A DNA stretch of 64,000 bases from Paraflavitalea devenefica. Its GTDB lineage: Bacteria > Bacteroidota > Bacteroidia > Chitinophagales > Chitinophagaceae. The stretch covers positions 434,001 to 498,000 of the forward strand of contig NZ_JAARML010000003.1 of assembly GCF_011759375.1 (NCBI RefSeq), read 5' to 3'. Shown here piece after piece: positions 57,648-64,000 of the stretch. A program made the position numbers and the translations under genes. The stretch's first letter is position 1. Every line of letters begins with the position of its first letter. The notes below the pieces were generated by a model. The model did no database searches. It saw only the letters and a program-made list of their open reading frames with translations, and was not told the DNA's origin.

Positions 57648-59024
57648 ATGAATAAACGCAGGATTGGGATTCTTGTATTGCTGCTGCTTAGCCTTGTAGC
57701 AGTTCTTTATTTCCTCCACTTTTATAACATTGCTCCCATTCCCAAAGCCATATTACAGGCAGCCCATTGGCTGTTCATCGCCAGTCTTATCTTATTTGCC
57801 ATTGCCAGGCGGTCGCTTACTACCTGGATACTGGTCAGCATGGTGATAGGAATAGGGATCGGGTTGGATTTTCCTGCATTTGCTCAAAATCTCCGGTTTC
57901 TCAGCCAGATTTTCCTGCGTATGGTCAAAACCATTATTGCACCCATCCTGTTTGCCACCCTGGTAGTAGGTATTGCGGGCCATTCAAACCTGAAGCAGGT
58001 AGGGCGGATGGGGTGGAAATCTATTCTGTATTTCGAGATTGTAACCACCCTGGCCCTGGCCATTGGATTGATCGCTATAAACATTTCACAGGCTGGTGTG
58101 GGCATTACCATACCGGAAGGCTTTAACCAGGAGTTGCCCGAAACAAAGCCGCAATCATGGCAGGAAGTCATCCTGCATATCTTCCCCGAGAATTTTGTAA
58201 AATCTGTTTATAATGGCGATGTTTTGCCCATTGTAGTATTCAGTGTAATTTTTGGTATTTCACTGGCCCTGCTCACAGAAGAGAAACGCAAACCTTTGTT
58301 GAAGTTCTCTGAAAGCCTGGCAGAAACCATGTTTAAGTTCACCAATATTATTATGCACTTTGCGCCATTTGGGGTGGGGGCAGCCATTGCTGTTACGGTA
58401 GGTCACCTGGGGATAGGGGTCCTTGCCTCTTTATTAAAATTACTGATCACCTTATATGTAGCCTTATTTGTCTTCCTCGTTGTTGTGTTGTTCACTATTG
58501 CATCCATTATACGCATTCCCATCAAACAATTTATAAAGGCCATTTCAGAACCGGTTTCCATTGCCTTTGCCACTACCAGTTCTGAATCCGCTTTGCCAAT
58601 CGCCATGGAAAATATGGAGAAGTTTGGTGTGCCGCGCAAAATTGTGTCGTTCGTGCTACCTACAGGGTACACATTTAACCTGGATGGCACTACTTTATAT
58701 TTATCGCTGGCTTCCGTATTTGTGGCGCAGGCGGCCGGCATACATATGAGTATTGGTCAACAGGCGATGATGGGACTAACGCTCATGTTAACCAGCAAAG
58801 GAGTGGCAGGCGTACCCAGGGCTTCATTGGTTATCCTGTTGGGAACGGCGGCTTCTTTCGGATTACCGTTATGGCCTATTATGGCTATTTTGGGAATTGA
58901 TGAACTGATGGATATGGCCAGGACATCGGTAAATGTGATCGGTAATACCCTGGCCAGTTGCGTCATTGCACGGTGGGAAGGCGAATTTGATGATGAAAAG
59001 GCAATGGCATTTAAAGCTGATTAA
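57648..59024 (+). CDS. Dicarboxylate/amino acid:cation symporter (DAACS family)
   Basis: The 458-residue transporter has two extra N-terminal hydrophobic segments before the usual eight helices. The re-entrant loop FATTSSESALPIAM and the seventh-helix motif GYTFNLDGTTLYLSLASVF, with the second hairpin SKGVAGVPRASLVIL, are all present and carry the sodium and substrate sites. It takes up glutamate, aspartate or C4-dicarboxylates. It is divergent from the amino-acid permease and precedes DedA by 38 bp. Confidence 0.94.
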   Translation: MNKRRIGILVLLLLSLVAVLYFLHFYNIAPIPKAILQAAHWLFIASLILFAIARRSLTTWILVSMVIGIGIGLDFPAFAQNLRFLSQIFLRMVKTIIAPILFATLVVGIAGHSNLKQVGRMGWKSILYFEIVTTLALAIGLIAINISQAGVGITIPEGFNQELPETKPQSWQEVILHIFPENFVKSVYNGDVLPIVVFSVIFGISLALLTEEKRKPLLKFSESLAETMFKFTNIIMHFAPFGVGAAIAVTVGHLGIGVLASLLKLLITLYVALFVFLVVVLFTIASIIRIPIKQFIKAISEPVSIAFATTSSESALPIAMENMEKFGVPRKIVSFVLPTGYTFNLDGTTLYLSLASVFVAQAAGIHMSIGQQAMMGLTLMLTSKGVAGVPRASLVILLGTAASFGLPLWPIMAILGIDELMDMARTSVNVIGNTLASCVIARWEGEFDDEKAMAFKAD

Positions 59025-59062
59025 CCTAAACGCTAATACCTTAATACTTTTAAGCACGTAGT

Positions 59063-59824
59063 ATGAGTTTGCTGGACATGATCTTACTGGATTTTCACTG
59101 GAAGCAGTTATTAAACCCTCAGTTCTATATAGAGAATGGTGGCTTGTGGTTATTGCTGTTCGTGGTATTTGCTGAAACCGGATTATTTGCCGGCTTTTTT
59201 TTACCGGGCGATTCCCTCCTGTTTGTAGCAGGCATCTATGCCCATGAAGGGGAAGGCGGTAAGCCGGGTATTACGAATGAATTATTACAATTGGTGGGCC
59301 TGGGTCATGTACGCAATGAATGGCTGGACCTCATCCTGCTGTGGCTGCTTATTTCGTTCATGGGTATACTGGGCAATATGGTGGGCTACTGGACCGGCCG
59401 TAAGATCGGGCCGGCCATGTACCATTGGAAAGATAACATGCTATTCAAGAAACACTACCTGCACCAGGCGCATGATTTTTATGAAAAGAGAGGGGGGAGC
59501 GCCATTGTAATAGCCCGTTTCCTGCCCATCATCCGCACTTTTGCCCCCATTGTGGCTGGTATTGTGCAAATGGATAGAAAGAAATTTACCTATTATAATA
59601 TAGTAGGCTGCCTGGCCTGGGTATTCAGTATGCTCTTTGCCGGCCACTTCCTGCAAAAATGGATCCTGTCGCAGTTTGGATTTGACCTGAAACAGCACCT
59701 GGAGGTCATTGTAATTAGTATTATACTGGTGACTACGGCGCCGGTACTCTTCAAAATATTCTTTGGAAAAAGAAAGGCCGGCGAAGAAAAGCTGCCGCCT
59801 ACTAACGAAACAACGCCCGAATAG
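59063..59824 (+). CDS. DedA family membrane protein (VTT domain)
   Basis: The 253-residue protein has the VTT core: FAETGLFAGFFLPGDSLLFVAG near the N-terminus, GNMVGYWTGRKIGP, the charged FYEKRGGSAIVIARFLPIIRTFAPIVAGI and C-terminal helices. DedA proteins of this type flip or recycle undecaprenyl phosphate or other phospholipids. A TACTTTTA box ends 10 bp before the start. The MFS gene follows after 3 bp, so the two are co-transcribed. Confidence 0.93.
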   Translation: MSLLDMILLDFHWKQLLNPQFYIENGGLWLLLFVVFAETGLFAGFFLPGDSLLFVAGIYAHEGEGGKPGITNELLQLVGLGHVRNEWLDLILLWLLISFMGILGNMVGYWTGRKIGPAMYHWKDNMLFKKHYLHQAHDFYEKRGGSAIVIARFLPIIRTFAPIVAGIVQMDRKKFTYYNIVGCLAWVFSMLFAGHFLQKWILSQFGFDLKQHLEVIVISIILVTTAPVLFKIFFGKRKAGEEKLPPTNETTPE

Positions 59825-59827
59825 CCT

Positions 59828-61075
59828 ATGCAACAGAAACCTGCTTCTGTTTTTAACATTGCTGTCATTGTAGCTGCCCTTGGATATTTCGTAGACATTT
59901 ATGATCTGCTTCTGTTTACCATTGTACGCGAACCTAGTCTGGCAGGTCTGGGTGTAGACCTGACAAATACCAAGATGGTCCTTGCCGCCAGTACCAAGAT
60001 CATCAACTGGCAAATGGTGGGGTTACTCATCGGCGGTATTGTATGGGGTATTATGGGTGATAAAAAGGGACGCCTGAGCGTATTATTCGGTTCCATCCTG
60101 TTGTATTCTGTTGCCAACTTTCTTACCGGGTATGTAAAGGATACCGACCAATATGCCTGGGCGCGTTTTGTAGCAGGTCTTGGCCTGGCAGGGGAACTGG
60201 GCGCCGGTATTACCCTCGTTAGTGAATTACTGCCTAAAAATAAAAGAGGTATTGGTACCTCACTGGTAGCCGGTATTGGTTTGTTTGGCGCCGTATTCGC
60301 TTATTTTACGTTCCAGTTTACCGATCAGGACTGGCGTCTTTGCTATAAAATAGGTGGCGGCCTGGGCATCGTGCTGTTAGTGCTCCGCATCAGCGTAGCT
60401 GAAAGCGGCATGTTCAAGGCTGTAAAATCACAGGAACATGTACAAAAGGGCAACCTGTTCATGTTCTTCACCAATGGCGAACGTTTCCGGAAATACATCC
60501 TTGCCATCCTCATTGGGTTGCCTACCTGGTATGTCATTGGCATATTGGTGAACCTCAGCAACCGGTTTGCTACTGAGTTTTATGGTAAAAACAACATAGA
60601 ATCAGGCCGGGCCATCATGTTTGCCTATGCAGCTATTGCCATAGGCGATATCCTGGTGGGGCTCGTCAGCCAATACTTTAAAAGCAGGAAGAAAGCACTG
60701 TACCTGTTCTACTTTTTCTCCATTGTATCGGGTATCTATTTCTTCAGCGGCAATATCAAAAATGATGCGACTATGTATGCGGCCTGTGCGGCGCTGGGCT
60801 TCAGCACCGGCTTCTGGGCCATCTTTGTAACCATGGGCGCCGAACAGTTTGGCACCAACCTGCGGGCTACTGCCGCCACCACCATACCCAATATGGTGCG
60901 GGGGGCGCTGCCACTGATCAATATCATGTTCAAAGATGTATTCCAGGACTCCTGGAAATGGGGATTTATTTACAGTGCGGTTGTAACCGGCATTATTGTG
61001 ATGGTCATTTCACTGGTTGCCGCTTATTTTACCCAGGAAACTTTTCATAAGGACCTGAATTATGTGGAGAAATAG
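59828..61075 (+). CDS. MFS transporter
   Basis: The 415-residue protein has 12 membrane helices and the MFS motif A between helices 2 and 3 (GIMGDKKGRLSVLFG). VDIYDLLLF in helix 1, GLAGELGAGITLVSELLPKNKRG in helices 4-5 and ATAATTIPNMVRGALP late in the protein resemble sugar/organic-acid:proton symporters. The substrate is not known. It begins 3 bp after DedA. The glycosyltransferase 9 gene follows after 20 bp with its own promoter box. Confidence 0.9.
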   Translation: MQQKPASVFNIAVIVAALGYFVDIYDLLLFTIVREPSLAGLGVDLTNTKMVLAASTKIINWQMVGLLIGGIVWGIMGDKKGRLSVLFGSILLYSVANFLTGYVKDTDQYAWARFVAGLGLAGELGAGITLVSELLPKNKRGIGTSLVAGIGLFGAVFAYFTFQFTDQDWRLCYKIGGGLGIVLLVLRISVAESGMFKAVKSQEHVQKGNLFMFFTNGERFRKYILAILIGLPTWYVIGILVNLSNRFATEFYGKNNIESGRAIMFAYAAIAIGDILVGLVSQYFKSRKKALYLFYFFSIVSGIYFFSGNIKNDATMYAACAALGFSTGFWAIFVTMGAEQFGTNLRATAATTIPNMVRGALPLINIMFKDVFQDSWKWGFIYSAVVTGIIVMVISLVAAYFTQETFHKDLNYVEK

Positions 61076-61082
61076 GAAGCCT

Positions 61083-61090
61083 TAACTTCG
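61083..61090 (+). promoter_or_regulatory. -7-like box directly before the GT9 gene
   Basis: TAACTTCG, one base off TAnnTTTG, ends 5 bp before ATG 61096, as in three other genes of the window. No -33 element is clear. Confidence 0.35.
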
Positions 61091-61095
61091 CGGGC

Positions 61096-62100
61096 ATGAA
61101 ATTTCTCATCATCCGTTTTTCCTCCATTGGTGATATCGTATTGACCACACCGGTTGTGCGATGCCTGAAAAAACAGGTGTTGACGGCTGAGGTGCATTAC
61201 CTCACCAAACCTTCCTATGGCGCCATTGTAAATACCAACCCCTATATCGATAAGGTGCATTACCTGCAGGATGATTTTGAGGCCATGATCGCCTCCCTGC
61301 GGGAAGAAGATTTTGATTATGTGATCGACCTGCACCATAACCTGCGCACGCTGAAGGTAAAGCGGGCATTGGGCAAGCAATCCTTTTCCTTCAATAAGCT
61401 CAACATCCCCAAATGGCTGCTCACCAATTTTAAGATCAACCGCCTGCCGGAGGTACATATTGTAGACCGCTACCTCGATACCCTGCAGTCCTTCGGCATC
61501 CGCAACGACGGCGCCGGGCTGGATTATTTTATTCCTGAGCAGGACAAGGTACAGGAAAGCGATATTCCCACTGCCCACCATGCAGGTTATATTGGGGTGG
61601 TGATCGGTGCAGCGCTCAATACCAAAAAGTACCCGCTGGAAAAACTGAAGGCGTTTTGCGCTTCCCTACAGCATCCCATCATTTTACTGGGCGGTAAGGA
61701 GGATGTGGCAGATGGAGAAGCTATTGCTGCAACCGACCCGGTGAAGATCTACAATGCCTGCGGCAAGTTCAACCTGCATGAATCGGCCGACCTGGTCAGG
61801 CGCGCCAAACTGATCGTTACCAATGATACCGGGTTAATGCATATTGCTGCGGCTTTTAACAAGCCCATTATCTCTCTTTGGGGCAATACCGTGCCTGAAT
61901 TTGGTATGTACCCTTACATGCGGCAACAATCGTACGATATCATGGAGATCAAAAACCTGTCCTGCCGCCCCTGTTCCAAAATAGGTTACAACAAATGCCC
62001 GAAAGGACATTTTAAATGTATGCAACTGATCACGCCGGAAGCGGTGCTGGATAAAGTAAATGAAAGACTGGGAAGAAAAGGCATAGTGAATGGTCAATAG
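61096..62100 (+). CDS. Glycosyltransferase family 9 (heptosyltransferase-like)
   Basis: The 334-residue GT-B enzyme starts with KFLIIRFSSIGDIVLTTPVVRCLKK, the typical nucleotide-sugar heptosyltransferase opening, and has the donor-site TNDTGLMHIAAAFNKPIISLWGNT near the end. It adds a heptose or similar sugar to the LPS core in the cytoplasm. A late Cys cluster (CRPCSKIGYNKCPKGHFKC) is present. It is followed by the Ldh-type dehydrogenase after 30 bp. Confidence 0.92.
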   Translation: MKFLIIRFSSIGDIVLTTPVVRCLKKQVLTAEVHYLTKPSYGAIVNTNPYIDKVHYLQDDFEAMIASLREEDFDYVIDLHHNLRTLKVKRALGKQSFSFNKLNIPKWLLTNFKINRLPEVHIVDRYLDTLQSFGIRNDGAGLDYFIPEQDKVQESDIPTAHHAGYIGVVIGAALNTKKYPLEKLKAFCASLQHPIILLGGKEDVADGEAIAATDPVKIYNACGKFNLHESADLVRRAKLIVTNDTGLMHIAAAFNKPIISLWGNTVPEFGMYPYMRQQSYDIMEIKNLSCRPCSKIGYNKCPKGHFKCMQLITPEAVLDKVNERLGRKGIVNGQ

Positions 62101-62130
62101 TGAATTCAATATCAACATTAAAAATCAATC

Positions 62131-63210
62131 ATGTCAGAAAGAATATATCCCTACCAACAGTTATTCAAATTTACCAAAGCAGTGTTTGAGCAGATCGGTT
62201 GTTCTGCGGCAGATGCTGATATCGCTACCAAAGTATTGTTGTCGGCCGACCTGCGGGGGGTGGATTCCCATGGCGTGGCCCGCCTGAGCGGGTATGTACG
62301 CCTGTGGGAAGCCAAACGCGCCAATACAAACCCCCATGTGCATATCATCCATGAAACCCCCTCCACTGCGGTGGTGGATGGTGATGGCGGACTGGGCCTG
62401 GTGGTAGCGCCTTTTGCTATGCAGGTAGCTATTGACAAAGCCAAACAGGTGGGTACCGGCTGGGTGAGCGTACAGAACAGCAATCATTTTGGCATAGCAG
62501 GCTACCATGCCATGATGGCCCTGGAACAGGATATGATCGGCATTGCCATGACCAATGCCAGTCCGCTGGTAGCACCCACTTTTTCGGTAGAAAGACTGCT
62601 GGGCACCAATCCCATCTGTGTAGCCATACCAGCCGGGGAGGAGCCCGCTTTTGTGGCCGACCTGGCCACTACGACCGCTGCCAACGGCAAACTGGAAATA
62701 TTGCAACGCAAGAGCAAGGAGACCCCCACCGGCTGGGTACAGGATAAGGAGGGCAACCCCTCCACCAATCCCCATGAGCTGAAATCAGGCGGGGCCTTAC
62801 TGCCCCTTGGCGGCGACAGGGAGCATGGCAGCCATAAAGGCTATGCACTGGGCGCAGTGGTGGATATCTTCTCTGCAGTATTGAGCGGCGCCAATTACGG
62901 CCCCTGGGTGCCTCCTTTTCCTGCCTATGTACCCATGCCTACGGAGATGCCGGGCAAGGGGATAGGCCATTTCTTTGGGGCCATGCGGGTGGATGCCTTT
63001 CGTCCGGCGGCCGACTTTAAATTCCACATGGACAAGTGGATACGCCGCTTCCGCAGCGCTACGCCTGTAGCCGGAGAAGAGCAGGTACTGATTCCCGGCG
63101 ATCCTGAACGGGAGATGGAAGCTAACCGCATGAAGGCAGGGATCCCGCTGTTGAACTCTGTGTCGGAAGACCTGGAGCTGCTGGGAGAGAAGTTTGGCAT
63201 ACAGTTATAG
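62131..63210 (+). CDS. Malate/L-lactate dehydrogenase-type (Ldh_2) oxidoreductase
   Basis: The 359-residue enzyme fits the YlbC/YiaK family, not the classical Rossmann LDH: ADLRGVDSHGVARLSGYV, the SNHFGIAGYHAMMA segment with the catalytic His, GTNPICVAIP, and DREHGSHKGYALG. It reduces 2-oxoacids with NAD(P)H. Its stop codon joins directly to a heptamer-based inverted repeat. Substrate could be malate, lactate, ureidoglycolate or a sulfo-acid. Confidence 0.92.
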   Translation: MSERIYPYQQLFKFTKAVFEQIGCSAADADIATKVLLSADLRGVDSHGVARLSGYVRLWEAKRANTNPHVHIIHETPSTAVVDGDGGLGLVVAPFAMQVAIDKAKQVGTGWVSVQNSNHFGIAGYHAMMALEQDMIGIAMTNASPLVAPTFSVERLLGTNPICVAIPAGEEPAFVADLATTTAANGKLEILQRKSKETPTGWVQDKEGNPSTNPHELKSGGALLPLGGDREHGSHKGYALGAVVDIFSAVLSGANYGPWVPPFPAYVPMPTEMPGKGIGHFFGAMRVDAFRPAADFKFHMDKWIRRFRSATPVAGEEQVLIPGDPEREMEANRMKAGIPLLNSVSEDLELLGEKFGIQL

Positions 63211-63350
63211 GTTCCGGGTGCCGGGTTCGGCGTTTCGGGTTGCTCCGCGACCTGGACAACCTGGTTAATGGTGGCACATTCTGGCTTTTACCTTTTAGTC
63301 CGTAGTAGCACAGAAAGAACCCGAAACTTAAAACCCGAGACCCGAAACGC
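63210..63350. repeat. Second copy of the intergenic inverted repeat with heptamer arms
   Basis: The left arm is GGTTCCG, GGTGCCG, GGTTCGG, CGTTTCG, GGTTGCT (63210-63244) and the right arm AGAACCC, GAAACTT, AAAACCC, GAGACCC, GAAACGC (63316-63350). The arms pair imperfectly. Layout and the TTGCTCCGC and AAAGAACCCGAAAC parts match 46996-47127, 16 kb away. Confidence 0.75.
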
Positions 63351-63359
63351 TTCAAGCCT

Positions 63360-63367
63360 TATCTTTG
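63360..63367 (+). promoter_or_regulatory. -7 box of the aspartate kinase gene
   Basis: TATCTTTG fits TAnnTTTG exactly, right after the inverted repeat. Transcription would start near 63373, leaving a 58-bp leader that ends in AGGAGA (63418-63423), a rare good Shine-Dalgarno for this window. Confidence 0.6.
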
Positions 63368-63430
63368 CCTGCCAAAAAAATTATTTTCCAACCAAAACAT
63401 TCCGCCAGTAGCGGAACAGGAGAGTAAATC

Positions 63431-64000
63431 ATGAAAATTATGAAATTCGGCGGTACCTCAGTAGGTAAGCCGGAGCGTATGCATCAGGTGGCAGAGCTGA
63501 TCACCAAAGATGCAGAACCTAAGATTGTAGTGTTGAGCGCCCTCAGTGGTACTACCAATGCACTGGTATCTATCGGTGAATCCATGGCTGGAGGAGACCG
63601 CGAAACTGCTAAGCAGCAAATTGAAAAGCTGGAAGCCCATTACCAGTCTTTCATCCGTGAACTGTTAAAGACCGATGCTACGCTGGAAAAGGCGAAGCGT
63701 ATCGTAGCAGAACATTTCGAATTCCTGACCATCATACTCAAAATATCATTCAGCGAAGCACTGAGCAAGGATATCCTGGCGCAGGGTGAGCTGCTTTCTA
63801 CCAAACTCTTCAGTGTTTATCTCGAAGAAAAAGGGATAGATCATGCACTGTTACCAGCCCTGGAGTTCATGAGCATTGACATTCATGATGAACCACAGGT
63901 GCCGGCCATCAAGGCGAAGCTCATGCCCATCCTGGAGCAACAAAAGAGTAAAAAACTGTTTATCACCCAGGGATACATCTGCCGCAATGTGCGTGGCGAG
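63431..64000 (+). CDS. Aspartate kinase, 5' part (runs off the window)
   Basis: From ATG 63431 the frame stays open to base 64000, giving the first 190 residues. MKIMKFGGTSVGKPERM is the nucleotide-binding opening of aspartate kinases, VVLSALSGTTNAL follows, and FSEALSKDILAQGELLSTKLF and FITQGYICRN continue the kinase domain. It phosphorylates aspartate in the first step to lysine, threonine and methionine. Whether a homoserine dehydrogenase or ACT part follows cannot be seen. It has a clear -7 box and Shine-Dalgarno. Confidence 0.95.
   Translation, partial: MKIMKFGGTSVGKPERMHQVAELITKDAEPKIVVLSALSGTTNALVSIGESMAGGDRETAKQQIEKLEAHYQSFIRELLKTDATLEKAKRIVAEHFEFLTIILKISFSEALSKDILAQGELLSTKLFSVYLEEKGIDHALLPALEFMSIDIHDEPQVPAIKAKLMPILEQQKSKKLFITQGYICRNVRGE

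Noticed and set aside
63211..63359. Lysine or other riboswitch before aspartate kinase
   Set aside because: The structured part lies upstream of the likely promoter and is the dispersed heptamer inverted repeat; the predicted leader of about 58 bp is too short for a lysine riboswitch.

Overview
The window looks like the chromosome of a Bacteroidota member, most likely of the Chitinophagaceae type. The evidence is two C-terminal sorting domains of the type IX secretion system (one type B, two proteins with type A-like tails), a DUF3570/DUF4266 gene set, SYLF, DUF1573 and fused E1 dehydrogenase genes of the Bacteroidota kind, promoters of the form TTTG-N18-TAnnTTTG, few Shine-Dalgarno sequences, and a tRNA gene without an encoded CCA. 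No rRNA, CRISPR array, phage or insertion sequence was seen.

Region 1 (1-9978) is the end of a surface-polysaccharide locus, all on the + strand with overlapping genes: a polymerase-like membrane protein, a NodB-type deacetylase, a GNAT enzyme, a GT4 glycosyltransferase, a PglC-like phosphoglycosyl transferase, an ATP-grasp enzyme, a HAD phosphatase, a DegT aminotransferase and a PglF/WbpM-like 4,6-dehydratase. Together they suggest a 4-amino-4,6-dideoxy sugar as first sugar of a lipid-linked glycan. Region 2 (10032-19254) encodes three large secreted proteins: a type B sorted propeller/Ig protein and two tandem G8/beta-helix/PA14 paralogues with twin-arginine-like leaders; the second has four exact-length 285-bp PKD-type repeats.

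Region 3 (19369-22181) is a tight four-gene redox module: thioredoxin-like, ApbE flavin transferase, a tiny DUF4266 lipoprotein ending GGGCGCN, and a DUF3570 outer-membrane barrel. Its job is not known to me and it is the best protein-level candidate for an undescribed system. Region 4 (22408-36211) is mostly exported hydrolases and oxidoreductases: double GH43, alpha/beta hydrolase, S9 peptidase, clan GH-A glycosidase, FG-GAP protein, AraC regulator with SDR, a GMC oxidoreductase with its Tat-type small subunit, and a lipoprotein carbonic anhydrase.

Region 5 (36258-45670) has an alpha-oxoamine synthase, YwbE, a Crp-type regulator, membrane proteins, a MacB/FtsX-type permease, tRNA-Met and a three-gene HipBST toxin-antitoxin set under a striking 19-bp inverted-repeat operator. 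Region 6 (45776-64000) is mostly housekeeping: aminotransferase, SET protein, two DUF1573 proteins, fused 2-oxoacid dehydrogenase E1, TRIC channel, PhzF, NHL protein, YebC, amino-acid permease, DAACS symporter, DedA, MFS, GT9, Ldh-type dehydrogenase and the start of aspartate kinase.

The intergenic DNA is unusually structured. Two loci hold arrays of exactly 11-bp phased TATANNNNNNC units (29536-29623; 47739-47870, the latter beside a perfect 46-bp palindrome). At least six others hold 7-bp-period arrays, two hold 8-bp-period arrays, and four share a dispersed TCGAAGCAAACG element. These repeats are the most unusual non-coding signal in the window.
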